A stretch of 11,057 nt of DNA, taken from contig JAEZBT010000016.1 in assembly GCA_023426865.1 (NCBI GenBank), positions 1-11,057 of the forward strand, written 5' to 3'. Numbering within the stretch: position 1 is the first letter of the stretch; each line of letters begins with the position of its first letter. Below, one piece after another: positions 5,545-11,057 of this stretch. The notes beneath the pieces were generated by a model. The model worked only from the letters and a program-made list of their open reading frames with translations. It was not told the DNA's origin and made no database searches. Position numbers and translations under genes: made by a program. The DNA is from Actinomycetes bacterium (lineage in GTDB: Bacteria; Actinomycetota; Actinomycetes; Actinomycetales; Cellulomonadaceae).

Positions 5545-6320
5545 GCTGGAGTCTCGAAGAGGTCGCAGACTTCGAACAGATGGCAGAGCACGGCCGTGGC
5601 CGCCGCGTGTACCACAAACACGCGCGAAAGGTCCATTTGTGGACTTGTGGCGCTATTTGCGCCGAAGTCAATGAGCGCCAAGAAGAGCGCGTCGCCACAG
5701 ACGCCTGCGCTCCGTAGCCGATCGTACTCGGCCAAGAAGCCTGTCCGGAGTCGCTGTGGGAAAGTTGTGGATAGCTCTGCTTGCCTGCGGATGTAGTCAG
5801 CGACGAGCGGAGCCTGTGCGAGCCCGATGTTCATCACAGGAGTAACGGCTGAGGTTAGCCCGTTTGTCTGCATCTTCTTCTTCGGCGGTACGGCCACCAT
5901 CGGTGTGGAAGGCGTTCCCATGTCGCCGTCTGCGAAGGCGTTGCAGACAACCTCCAGTTCGGCAAAAGAGACCGAGGTTGCACCTATGCTGAGCCGCTGG
6001 ACGGTCGCGGTCTCGGCGGCCGTCTTCCAGCCTCGTAACTCCTCGACGCCATATGACGAAGGGCGCTTATCAACTAGTGTGTGGTGGTGAGCGCAGAGGA
6101 CGATTAGGTTCGAGTAGTGGTCTCGCTGTGCCGCCGATAACGCCGGATTCGCGCGCGGCCCGCTGTCGGACGACCCCTCTATATGTGCGATCTCGCCGAG
6201 AATGACGGGCCCATCGGGTGTTAGGTCGACGATGCGTGACGCGCACCCGGGAAACGCGCAGTGGTGGCCAGACGTAAGGAACAGTTGCTTCAGGGTAAGG
6301 GGAGAGTAATTCCTGGCCAC
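5541..6320 (-). CDS. HNH endonuclease effector with ABC-3C C-terminal domain
   Basis: Residues 15-90 are an HNH nuclease: HHCAFPGC (C21, C26), EIAHIEG (catalytic H46), and HYSNLIVLCAHHHTLVD (N71, C76, H79/H80), with the cysteines placed to bind structural zinc. A linker with KKK at about 147-149 leads to a helical C-terminal domain (about 165-259), with TFPQRLRTGFLAEYDRLRSAG, CGDALFLALIDFGA and HAAATAVLCHLFEVCDLFE. That pattern is the adaptor domain that docks effectors of ABC three-component systems to their partners. The likely job is to cut DNA when the ATPase complex is triggered, as an anti-phage or anti-plasmid effector. The start is GTG 6320, with GGGGAGG 4 bases upstream. The gene follows the integrase stop by 24 bp and overlaps the middle-component gene by 4 bp. 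All key HNH residues are present, so it appears active. Confidence 0.88.
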   Translation of the reverse strand: MARNYSPLTLKQLFLTSGHHCAFPGCASRIVDLTPDGPVILGEIAHIEGSSDSGPRANPALSAAQRDHYSNLIVLCAHHHTLVDKRPSSYGVEELRGWKTAAETATVQRLSIGATSVSFAELEVVCNAFADGDMGTPSTPMVAVPPKKKMQTNGLTSAVTPVMNIGLAQAPLVADYIRRQAELSTTFPQRLRTGFLAEYDRLRSAGVCGDALFLALIDFGANSATSPQMDLSRVFVVHAAATAVLCHLFEVCDLFETPA

Positions 6321-6344
6321 TCGACCTCCCCTCTCCCTCGCGAA

Positions 6345-7793
6345 CTATGTAGGCACTCTAGTCGTGGATCCCTTCACCGTGTGGATGCTGCGGCGAGTCG
6401 CAAGCAGCGGGCGTGAAGAGCCGTGCTCTGCCTCGTTCGGCCTGCCGCCGATGGCCTCACCGAGGCGCTGAGCGATGCGGCGCTGGGCGTCGTCGGCGGC
6501 GTGCTGGTAGTGGAGGGCCGCACGGGGCGTCGAGTGGCCGGCGCGTTGCATGAGTTCGGGGAGCGTCGCGCCGGTGAGCGCGACCAGCGTCAGCGCTGAG
6601 TGGCGGAGGTCGTGCCAGGTGAGGTCGTCGCGGCCGATCGCGCGCCGCGCGCGGGCGAACATCGTGGTGCGGCTGCCGCCGGTAAGCGGGCGGCCGGTGT
6701 TGGTGCCGAAGACGAGCGCGTCGCGTCCGGCCGGGGTGAACCGGTCCAGGTGCTCGGCCAGGGCCTCCACCGCCACGGCGGGGAGGACGACGGTGCGCAC
6801 GCCAGCGCGGGACTTGGTCGACGAGAACCGTCCGCCACCGGTGCCGGGCCGCGCCAGGGACTGATCGACGCGGACCGTCCCGGCCGCGAGGTCGACGTGC
6901 TTCCGCTGAAGCGCGAACAACTCGCCGGCGCGCAGGCCGCTGAGGAACGACACCACGACGGCGGCCCGGTACCGCTCCGGCATCGCGTCGGCCAGCGCCC
7001 AGAGCTCGTCGGGCGTCAGCACGCGGCGCTCCGTCCGGTGCCGGGAGTCGCGCTGACTGGCGCCCTTGATCGCGCAGGGGTTGGCGGGGATCAGTCCGTC
7101 GGACACCGCCTGGGCCATGCCGGTGTGCAGCAGGCGGTAGGCCTGGGCGGCCTCGGTATTGCCGAGGTTGCGGCGGTCTGTGCGCGGATCGGCCACCACG
7201 CCACCGGTCGCCTCGTGCCACGCCTCCCGCAGCTCCGTCGGGATCCGCCCCGTCGCCGCCACCGACCGCCCGTTCTCCAACGCCCACGCGCGGACCGCGG
7301 CATTCACCCGCTTTGGAGTCGACGCCGCACGCCGCCACCGCGCGGCCGCACGCCGCCCGGCCTCGGCGAGCACCGCGTTGTCCCACTCCCGCACCGCGGC
7401 AGGCGTCACCGACGCGAGTGACTGCGCACCGAGCCGAACCGTCCGCGGCCGCGCCCCGCCCGCCACCGGCACCTCGGCGTCGATCCACCGCTCGAGCAGC
7501 CGCGAGTACAGCTCCCGCGTGCTCGGTGCGAGATCCCCGCGCGTCGCGATCCACCCGCGGAACCACTCCCCGAGCGGCTGCTCGCCCAGCCGCGGATCAC
7601 GCCACACGCCCCGCCCCATCCGAGACACCTCGTGGGCCAGCTCCTGATCAGCCTCGGCCTTCGTCGGGAACGTCCCGAGCGTCCGAAGCGCGCCGTCGGG
7701 CCCCGTGTACCTCGCCTGCCACCTCCCGGACGGCAGTCGGCGGACAGCCCCAGAGATGCGGCGGTGGCGTCGGGCAGCGGTCGCAGTGGTCAT
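6345..7793 (-). CDS. Tyrosine site-specific integrase, 482 aa
   Basis: This is a phage/ICE-type integrase that recombines the element into the neighbouring tRNA gene. The N-terminal part has an arm-binding-like domain (SGRWQARYTGPDGALRTLGTF, residues 22-42), then a SAM-like core-binding domain (about 72-240). The catalytic domain spans about 255-445. The conserved residues are R288 (SGLRAGE), K327, H394 and R397 (HDLRHS), H420 (AGHST) and the nucleophile Y429 (ALHYQHA). All are present, so the enzyme looks functional. ATG 7793 has GAGG 8 bases upstream. Length is at the upper end for the family (about 350-480). No excisionase gene lies between it and the tRNA. The TAG stop is 24 bp before the HNH gene, so cargo may be read from the integrase message. 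Confidence 0.94.
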   Translation of the reverse strand: MTTATAARRHRRISGAVRRLPSGRWQARYTGPDGALRTLGTFPTKAEADQELAHEVSRMGRGVWRDPRLGEQPLGEWFRGWIATRGDLAPSTRELYSRLLERWIDAEVPVAGGARPRTVRLGAQSLASVTPAAVREWDNAVLAEAGRRAAARWRRAASTPKRVNAAVRAWALENGRSVAATGRIPTELREAWHEATGGVVADPRTDRRNLGNTEAAQAYRLLHTGMAQAVSDGLIPANPCAIKGASQRDSRHRTERRVLTPDELWALADAMPERYRAAVVVSFLSGLRAGELFALQRKHVDLAAGTVRVDQSLARPGTGGGRFSSTKSRAGVRTVVLPAVAVEALAEHLDRFTPAGRDALVFGTNTGRPLTGGSRTTMFARARRAIGRDDLTWHDLRHSALTLVALTGATLPELMQRAGHSTPRAALHYQHAADDAQRRIAQRLGEAIGGRPNEAEHGSSRPLLATRRSIHTVKGSTTRVPT

Positions 7794-7809
7794 GGTCGGA
7801 CCTCTTCGC

Positions 7810-7828
7810 TATGGCACGTTATGGCACG
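7810..7828. repeat. Tandem TATGGCACG repeat upstream of integrase
   Basis: TATGGCACG occurs at 7810-7818 and 7820-7828, a 10-bp period of one helical turn. It lies 17-35 bp upstream of the integrase start, between the gene and the attachment site. It could be an arm-type integrase site or an operator over the integrase promoter. Confidence 0.4.
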
Positions 7829-7862
7829 AGCCGACCAGCAGAAGGGTCCCAGGGAGGTCCGA

Positions 7863-7883
7863 CAGAGCGCCTGTAACGCTCTG
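7863..7883. repeat. Hairpin between tRNA 3' end and integrase
   Basis: CAGAGCG (7863-7869) and CGCTCTG (7877-7883) pair perfectly with a 7-base loop. The hairpin follows the tRNA 3' end by 14 bp on the minus strand. It may end the tRNA transcript or serve as an integrase or excisionase site. There is no strong T-run after it. Confidence 0.35.
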
Positions 7884-7897
7884 ACCTGCGGAAACGA

Positions 7898-7925
7898 TGG
7901 AGCGGGTGACGGGAATCGAACCCGC
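7898..7925 (-). other. Probable attachment-site core (3' end of tRNA-Gly)
   Basis: Tyrosine integrases of this type usually recombine within the T-arm and 3' acceptor end of a tRNA gene. Here the 3' end faces the integrase, the expected layout. I looked for a second copy of GGGTTCGATTCCCGT or its complement elsewhere in the window and found none, so the other att site would be beyond the left edge. The exact crossover cannot be read from one end. Confidence 0.45.
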
Positions 7926-7971
7926 GCTCTCAGCTTGGGAAGCTGAAGTTCTACCATTGAACTACACCCGC
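7898..7971 (-). tRNA. tRNA-Gly (anticodon CCC)
   Basis: The minus strand folds as a complete tRNA. The acceptor stem is GCGGGTG (7971-7965) with CACCCGC (7908-7902), followed by discriminator T and encoded CCA (7900-7898). The anticodon stem is TCAGC/GCTGA around loop TTCCCAA, giving anticodon CCC (7939-7937), which reads GGG. The T-loop is TTCGATT. The gene is intact, so the island has restored the tRNA 3' end on integration. Confidence 0.96.
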
Positions 7972-7974
7972 GCG

Positions 7975-7990
7975 GCGCTCCGCGGAGCGC
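7975..7990. repeat. 16-bp perfect palindrome just upstream of tRNA-Gly
   Basis: GCGCTCCGCGGAGCGC is a perfect palindrome lying 4 bp before the tRNA 5' end, inside its presumed leader. It might help terminate the lipoprotein message or guide tRNA processing. The function is not known. Confidence 0.35.
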
Positions 7991-7998
7991 GCTCGACG

Positions 7999-8029
7999 AT
8001 GATACCGGCATCGGGCGCGGCCCGGTCCA
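7999..8029 (-). promoter_or_regulatory. Candidate promoter of tRNA-Gly
   Basis: TATCAT (8004-7999) fits a TANNNT -10 box. TGGACC (8029-8024) is a fair -35 at 19-bp spacing. Transcription would begin near 7992 and give a leader of about 20 nt before the mature tRNA. Confidence 0.4.
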
Positions 8030-8083
8030 GCCGACCGCCACGCGCGCCCCGGACCAGCGTCTCCCCTGGTCACGCCCCTGCGC

Positions 8084-8785
8084 TCACCCGCAGATGATGA
8101 CGTTCACCCCGGTGAGCTGGATCTCCGACGTCGCGGCATCCGACCCCGACCCGAAGTACTGCACGCCGCCCGCCTCGACGTAGAGCATGTCGAGGCCGGC
8201 CAGGTACTCCGGCGTCGTCGCGCCGGGCAGGGCGAGGGCGTCGGACAGCGGCTGGTACGGCGTCACGCCCGAGGCGACCACCACGTCCGCCGGCAGGGCG
8301 CCACGTCGCGGGTTGATGTCCCAGCCCCACAGCGCACCCTCGAGCATGCTCACCGACAGCGCACCCCACGACAGCGCGTCGACCGCACCTGGGCCGCACT
8401 CCACCCCTGTCGTGACCTGCTCCGCCGGTCCGAGCAGCGCCTCGAGCGCGGTCCGGGGGTCCGGCGTGCCCATCGCGATGCCTGCCACGCCGGACGCGTC
8501 GAGCACGATGCCGGTCGCCTCCGGCGTCTCGGTCGTCTCCTCCGCGCTCGGCTCGGTGCTCGGCGTCTCGGTCGCCGGCTCCTCGGCCGTCGGTTCGATG
8601 CTCGGCTCCTGCGCGCTGGGCGTCGGCGTCTCCTCCGGCTCGTCGTCCCCGCTGCACCCGGCCGTGCCGAGCAGCGCCAGGGCGAGGACGGCGAGGGCCG
8701 CCGTCGGGCGGGCGGCCAGGGTGGCGCGACGGCGTCGGGCGGGACCCGGGGTCGGCACGTGGCTGCACGGGGTGAGGTGCGACAT
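8084..8785 (-). CDS. Secreted lipoprotein of unknown function, 233 aa
   Basis: The N-terminus has a long Arg-rich n-region, a hydrophobic core (ALAVLALALL) and a lipobox ending GTAGC. Cys44 would be lipid-modified and anchor the protein outside the membrane. A low-complexity Thr/Glu/Pro/Ser spacer (about 48-90) follows, typical of actinobacterial surface lipoproteins. The folded domain (about 92-233) includes IVLDASGVAGIAMGTPDPRTALE, EALLGPAEQVTTGVECGPG, VDALSWGALSV and EIQLTGVNVIICG. The segment GVAGIAMGTP...ALEALLGPA resembles small domains of other secreted proteins of unknown function. ATG 8785 is supported by AGAGGGG 7 bases upstream; a GTG nine codons later would give a more usual signal length. 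It lies outside the island, with three copies of a 15-bp motif 100-170 bp upstream. Confidence 0.85.
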   Translation of the reverse strand: MSHLTPCSHVPTPGPARRRRATLAARPTAALAVLALALLGTAGCSGDDEPEETPTPSAQEPSIEPTAEEPATETPSTEPSAEETTETPEATGIVLDASGVAGIAMGTPDPRTALEALLGPAEQVTTGVECGPGAVDALSWGALSVSMLEGALWGWDINPRRGALPADVVVASGVTPYQPLSDALALPGATTPEYLAGLDMLYVEAGGVQYFGSGSDAATSEIQLTGVNVIICG

Positions 8786-8884
8786 CGATGTCCCCTCTCA
8801 CGGGGAGCCCCCGCCGGGCCGGACGGCCGAGCGGGACGCCTGCTGATCCCACTCTGGCAGCGGTCGTCCCCTCCCCGCAGCCCG

Positions 8885-8954
8885 TCGAGTGGAACGTCGT
8901 GCACCGGTTTCGTTCCACTTCGGAACCGGATCGCAGCGGTTTCGTTCCACTCGA
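8885..8954. promoter_or_regulatory. Three copies of an AGTGGAACG(AAACCG) motif
   Basis: CGGTTTCGTTCCACT occurs exactly at 8905-8919 and 8937-8951, 32 bp apart. A third, inverted copy of the core, TCGAGTGGAACG (8885-8896), is a perfect 12-bp mirror of CGTTCCACTCGA (8943-8954). An exact 15-bp repeat in a non-coding stretch upstream of the lipoprotein gene looks like an operator array. I do not recognise the regulator. Confidence 0.6.
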
Positions 8955-9010
8955 GGGCTAGAGGGCACGCATCCGTCGTTCGGCTCGCGGACACCTGCCG
9001 TACACATCTT

Positions 9011-9064
9011 TTGTCCACAGGGGTGTGCGTCCGCTGAGCACGGAACGGGAGGCCCTGTGGACAG
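9011..9064. promoter_or_regulatory. Pair of inverted DnaA-box-like sites
   Basis: TTGTCCACA (9011-9019) is an exact actinobacterial-type DnaA box. CTGTCCACA (9064-9056, minus strand) differs at one position. They face each other about 36 bp apart in a non-coding region. No dnaA, dnaN or AT-rich unwinding element is seen here, so it is not an oriC. Confidence 0.4.
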
Positions 9065-9108
9065 ACGTGTGCAAGGGGAACGCTCGCAAATCACACGCCG
9101 TGAACCCC

Positions 9109-9138
9109 TTGCGGGCCTCTTCCGCACCGGGCTAGAAC
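9109..9138 (+). promoter_or_regulatory. Candidate plus-strand promoter of the structured region
   Basis: TTGCGG (9109-9114) and TAGAAC (9133-9138) are spaced 18 bp and resemble a housekeeping promoter, with transcription starting near 9145. It would drive the hairpin-rich stretch that follows. The -10 lacks the usual final T. Confidence 0.3.
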
Positions 9139-9145
9139 TTCACCC

Positions 9146-9440
9146 AACGGCGACGCCGGAGGGGTTCACAAAGAACCGAGGGAACTCGGATCGGTGGCCC
9201 CGAGGGATCGCCGGGCCAACCGGAGAACGGTGGACCGACTCGGAGGGGCAACCCGACGGGCTGTGGCTGGCGCCGCAGGTGTCCGAACGGACCGGAAGGT
9301 CGGTCGTCATCGGTGGACAGGCCCGGGCAACCGGGTGGTCGACCAACCGCACGCCAGAGCGGGGTCGCGGATGCCGGGCAACCGGCGCCTCGGCTGGACG
9401 GCCAGCGAGGCCCCTCCGACGCTTACTCGGAGGGGCCTTC
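9146..9440 (+). ncRNA. Candidate structured non-coding RNA
   Basis: No frame here looks coding. The plus strand holds a run of hairpins, several closed by GNRA tetraloops: GGTTC-ACAAA-GAACC (9163-9177), CCGAG-GGAA-CTCGG (9176-9189), GGG-GCAA-CCC (9245-9254), GACC-GGAA-GGTC (9290-9301), CCCGG-GCAA-CCGGG (9322-9335) and GCCGG-GCAA-CCGGC (9373-9386). It ends in a 12-bp terminator-like stem (9408-9438). A possible promoter lies at 9109-9138. This density of stable tetraloops is more than I would expect by chance even at this GC content. I checked by eye for RNase P RNA, tmRNA, SRP RNA and common riboswitch cores and saw none. Boundaries and strand are inferred; the GNRA loops are read on the plus strand. 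Confidence 0.4.
9408..9438 (+). terminator. Strong terminator-like stem-loop
   Basis: AGGCCCCTCCGA (9408-9419) pairs perfectly with TCGGAGGGGCCT (9427-9438) around a 7-base loop. A bulged extension (GCG with CGC) follows. TTCGCTGT follows on the plus strand, a weak T-tract. It may end the candidate plus-strand RNA and may also stop the minus-strand permease message. Confidence 0.65.
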
Positions 9441-9447
9441 GCTGTGT

Positions 9448-9467
9448 CCGGGGTCGATCGACCCCGG
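9448..9467 (-). terminator. 20-bp perfect palindrome after the permease gene
   Basis: CCGGGGTCGATCGACCCCGG is a perfect palindrome starting 26 bp past the permease stop codon. It can fold as an 8-bp stem with a GATC loop. It probably ends the ABC transporter operon without a T-tract, as is common in high-GC actinobacteria. A regulator site is an alternative. Confidence 0.5.
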
Positions 9468-9493
9468 CGTCGCGGCCCCTCCGGTGCGCGTCG

Positions 9494-10315
9494 TCAGACG
9501 ACCTCCGCGCGCCCCCACCACCGGATCGCCGCGGCGATGCCGGCCGCGCCCACCGGCAGCGCGAGCAGCAGCTGCACCGCCGTCACCGAGTCCGCCACCT
9601 CGGCGCCGCCCATCCCGGACCACATGCCCGGCGCCGCGTACGGGAACCACCCGCCGACGCCGACCACGGCCAGCACCTGCGTCACGATCACGATCCCCAG
9701 CAGCACGCCGATGCCGGGCAGGTACCCGCGCAGCGCGCTTGCCACGAACCCGAGCGGCATCGCGAGCACCACTGTGAGCAGCCCGATGACCAGGGCGCGG
9801 CCCGCGGCCGCCCAGGCCGCGCCGTCGGGCACCCCAAGGCCTGTCGCCAGCCCCAGCACCAGGGCCAGCCCCACGGTGCCGAGCACGACGTCGACCCCCC
9901 AGTGCAGCAGGGTCAGCGCCTTCGCGGCCGCGACCTGCCGGCGCGACGTCGGCAGCGCGAACAGCGCGCCGAACGTCCCGTCGGTCAGCTCGCGGCCGTA
10001 CGACCAGCTCACGACGATGCCGGTCGCGAGCAGCATGGCCACGGACAGCGTCTGGCCCACGAACCCGAGCAGCCCGTCCCAGCCCGTGCCCTGCAGCATG
10101 GGCGTGACCTTCGCGGCGAAGGGCCCGTCGAGGTCGGCCCGCGCGCCCGCGAGGAAGCCGGCGCTCATCACGGGCACGAACCCGATGACCGCCCCGGCCG
10201 CGACCCGCGGTGCGATCGCCCGGCGCAGCTTGAGCTGCTCGACCTCCACGGCCGCGCGCAGCAGACCCGCGGGCGCCGTGATGAGGCCCGCGGGCGTGAC
10301 GTCTGCGGCGCTCAT
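9494..10315 (-). CDS. ABC-2 type transporter permease, 273 aa
   Basis: This is an integral membrane subunit with about six membrane segments: VAAGAVIGFVPVMSAGFL, LSVAMLLATGIVVSW, VVLGTVGLALVLGLATG, ALVIGLLTVVLAMPLGFVA, GIGVLLGIVIVTQVLAVVG and LLLALPVGAAGIAAAI. The segment after the second membrane span, SYGRELTDGTFGALFALPTSRRQVAAAKAL, matches the intracellular coupling region of ABC-2 permeases (RE-x-DGT-x5-LP-x-SR). The ATG overlaps the ATPase stop (10312-10315), so the pair is translated together. Together they form an exporter, of the type used for drugs, bacteriocins or lipids; the substrate cannot be told from sequence. The 9494-10315 stretch also contains long open frames on the plus strand that are only composition shadows. 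Confidence 0.9.
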   Translation of the reverse strand: MSAADVTPAGLITAPAGLLRAAVEVEQLKLRRAIAPRVAAGAVIGFVPVMSAGFLAGARADLDGPFAAKVTPMLQGTGWDGLLGFVGQTLSVAMLLATGIVVSWSYGRELTDGTFGALFALPTSRRQVAAAKALTLLHWGVDVVLGTVGLALVLGLATGLGVPDGAAWAAAGRALVIGLLTVVLAMPLGFVASALRGYLPGIGVLLGIVIVTQVLAVVGVGGWFPYAAPGMWSGMGGAEVADSVTAVQLLLALPVGAAGIAAAIRWWGRAEVV

Positions 10316-11057
10316 CGGGACATCTCCAGATCCTCGGGGAGGGCCTCGCCCTCCGCCGCGTAGACCATCGCGAAGAACGCGCGCTCCAGGTCGCTGCCCC
10401 CGGGCGGCAGCGTGCCGACCACGCGGCCGCGGTGCAGCACCGTGATCCGGTGCGCGATGCGGGCCATCTCGTCGAGGTGGTGGCTCGAGACCAGGACCGC
10501 GGTGCCGTCGTCGGCCGCAGCGAGCAGTCGGCGACGAACCCGCAGGACGCCGGCCGGGTCCAGCGCGTTCGACGGCTCGTCGAGAACGAGTACCCGCGGC
10601 CCGTGGACCAGCGCGCACGCCAGCCCGACCCGCTGGCGGTTGCCGAGCGAGAGGGTGCGCGTGCGTCGGCCCGCCCAGTGCGCGAGGGACAGCTCGTCGA
10701 TGACCGCGGCGGCGGCGCTCGCAGCCTCGGCCGGCGGGAGTCCCCGCAGGCGTGCGGCGGCGCGGACCGTCTCGGTCACCGTCAGCTCGGCGTAGGTGAA
10801 CGGGGTCTCGATGAGGTGCCCGACGTCGCCCCACGCCCCCGCGGGCACGTCGGCGATGGCGACCGGCCCGGGTGTGCCCGGCAGGTCGAGGACGACGCGT
10901 CCGGCGTCGGGCCGGGTCATGCCGAGCAGGACGCGCATGAGCGCCGTCTTCCCTGCGCCGTTGAGGCCGACGAGGGCGTGGATCTCGCCGGCGGCCAGCG
11001 AGAGGTCGACGCCGTCGAGCGCGCGCTCGGGCCCGAAGGCCTTCGCGACGCCCTCGG
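10312..11057 (-). CDS. ABC transporter ATPase, 5' end beyond right edge
   Basis: The frame is open from the window edge to TGA 10312 (about 247 residues seen). The Walker A is GLNGAGKTALM (near 10970-10935). The ABC signature is LSLGNRQRVGLA, the Walker B is VLVLDEPSNALDP, and the switch histidine is in SSHHLDEM. The expected Q-loop reads GHLIETPF, with no obvious Gln, a small departure from the family. The true start lies a few dozen codons past the edge; the internal ATG at 10938 is inside the Walker A region and cannot be the start. It energises the overlapping permease as an ABC-2 exporter, similar to drug- or bacteriocin-resistance ATPases. The C-terminus is short, without an extra domain. 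Confidence 0.93.
   Translation of the reverse strand, partial: EGVAKAFGPERALDGVDLSLAAGEIHALVGLNGAGKTALMRVLLGMTRPDAGRVVLDLPGTPGPVAIADVPAGAWGDVGHLIETPFTYAELTVTETVRAAARLRGLPPAEAASAAAAVIDELSLAHWAGRRTRTLSLGNRQRVGLACALVHGPRVLVLDEPSNALDPAGVLRVRRRLLAAADDGTAVLVSSHHLDEMARIAHRITVLHRGRVVGTLPPGGSDLERAFFAMVYAAEGEALPEDLEMSR

Noticed and set aside
9011..9064. Chromosomal origin of replication
   Set aside because: There are only two DnaA-box-like sites, no AT-rich unwinding stretch and no dnaA or dnaN nearby.
9194..10363. 389-codon plus-strand open frame
   Set aside because: The Arg/His/Gln/Pro-rich composition is an antisense shadow of the permease, with no recognisable domain.
8889..10445. 518-codon open frame on the plus strand across the non-coding region and the permease
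   Set aside because: It is low-complexity (Arg/Pro/Ser/Thr) and antisense to a clear ABC-2 permease. Long open frames on both strands are normal at this GC content.
10312..10938. Start of the ABC ATPase at the internal ATG 10938
   Set aside because: The ATG lies within the Walker A helix (GKTALM). The frame upstream encodes the normal N-terminal part to the window edge.

Overview
The window is high-GC DNA from an actinomycete. Coding regions strongly favour G or C at third codon positions, GTG starts and 4-base gene overlaps occur, and a lipoprotein with a Pro/Thr/Glu-rich spacer is present. I infer a Micrococcales-type organism (Cellulomonas-like is possible), but the sequence alone does not prove it.

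The window divides at a tRNA-Gly(CCC) gene (7898-7971, minus strand). Everything to the left looks like an integrated mobile island. A tyrosine integrase (7793-6345) starts about 105 bp from the tRNA 3' end. Only 24 bp after it comes a tightly packed three-gene ABC three-component (ABC-3C) cassette: an HNH nuclease with an ABC-3C C-terminal domain (6320-5541), a 74-aa middle component (5544-5320) and a coiled-coil ATPase with a DUF2326-like C-terminus (5318-3561). Next are a pair of overlapping 89-aa genes, the second a zinc ribbon (3374-3105 and 3108-2839), and an HTH-nucleotidyltransferase/HEPN pair (2810-2184 and 2182-1805), which is a toxin-antitoxin-type module with a repeated operator at its promoter. 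Two small hypothetical genes follow (1262-1555 plus; 1141-602 minus). A non-coding stretch (288-601) carries a strong hairpin, an inverted repeat and spaced GTCAT repeats. At the left edge is the start of a MobF-type relaxase (287 to beyond 1). An integrase at a tRNA and a relaxase with an oriT-like leader fit an integrative conjugative or mobilizable element carrying defence cargo. The far attachment site is not in the window.

Right of the tRNA the DNA looks like ordinary chromosome: a lipoprotein gene (8785-8084), a non-coding region of about 700 bp (8786-9493), then an ABC-2 type permease (10315-9494) and its ATPase, which runs off the right edge (11057-10312). The non-coding region holds three copies of an AGTGGAACGAAACCG motif, two inverted DnaA-box-like sites, and a stretch of about 290 bp (9146-9440) with several GNRA-tetraloop hairpins ending in a terminator-like stem. 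That stretch is a candidate unrecognised structured RNA.

The most interesting parts are the HNH-type ABC-3C cassette coupled to the integrase, the candidate structured RNA, the triple operator repeat, and the repeat-rich leader of the relaxase.
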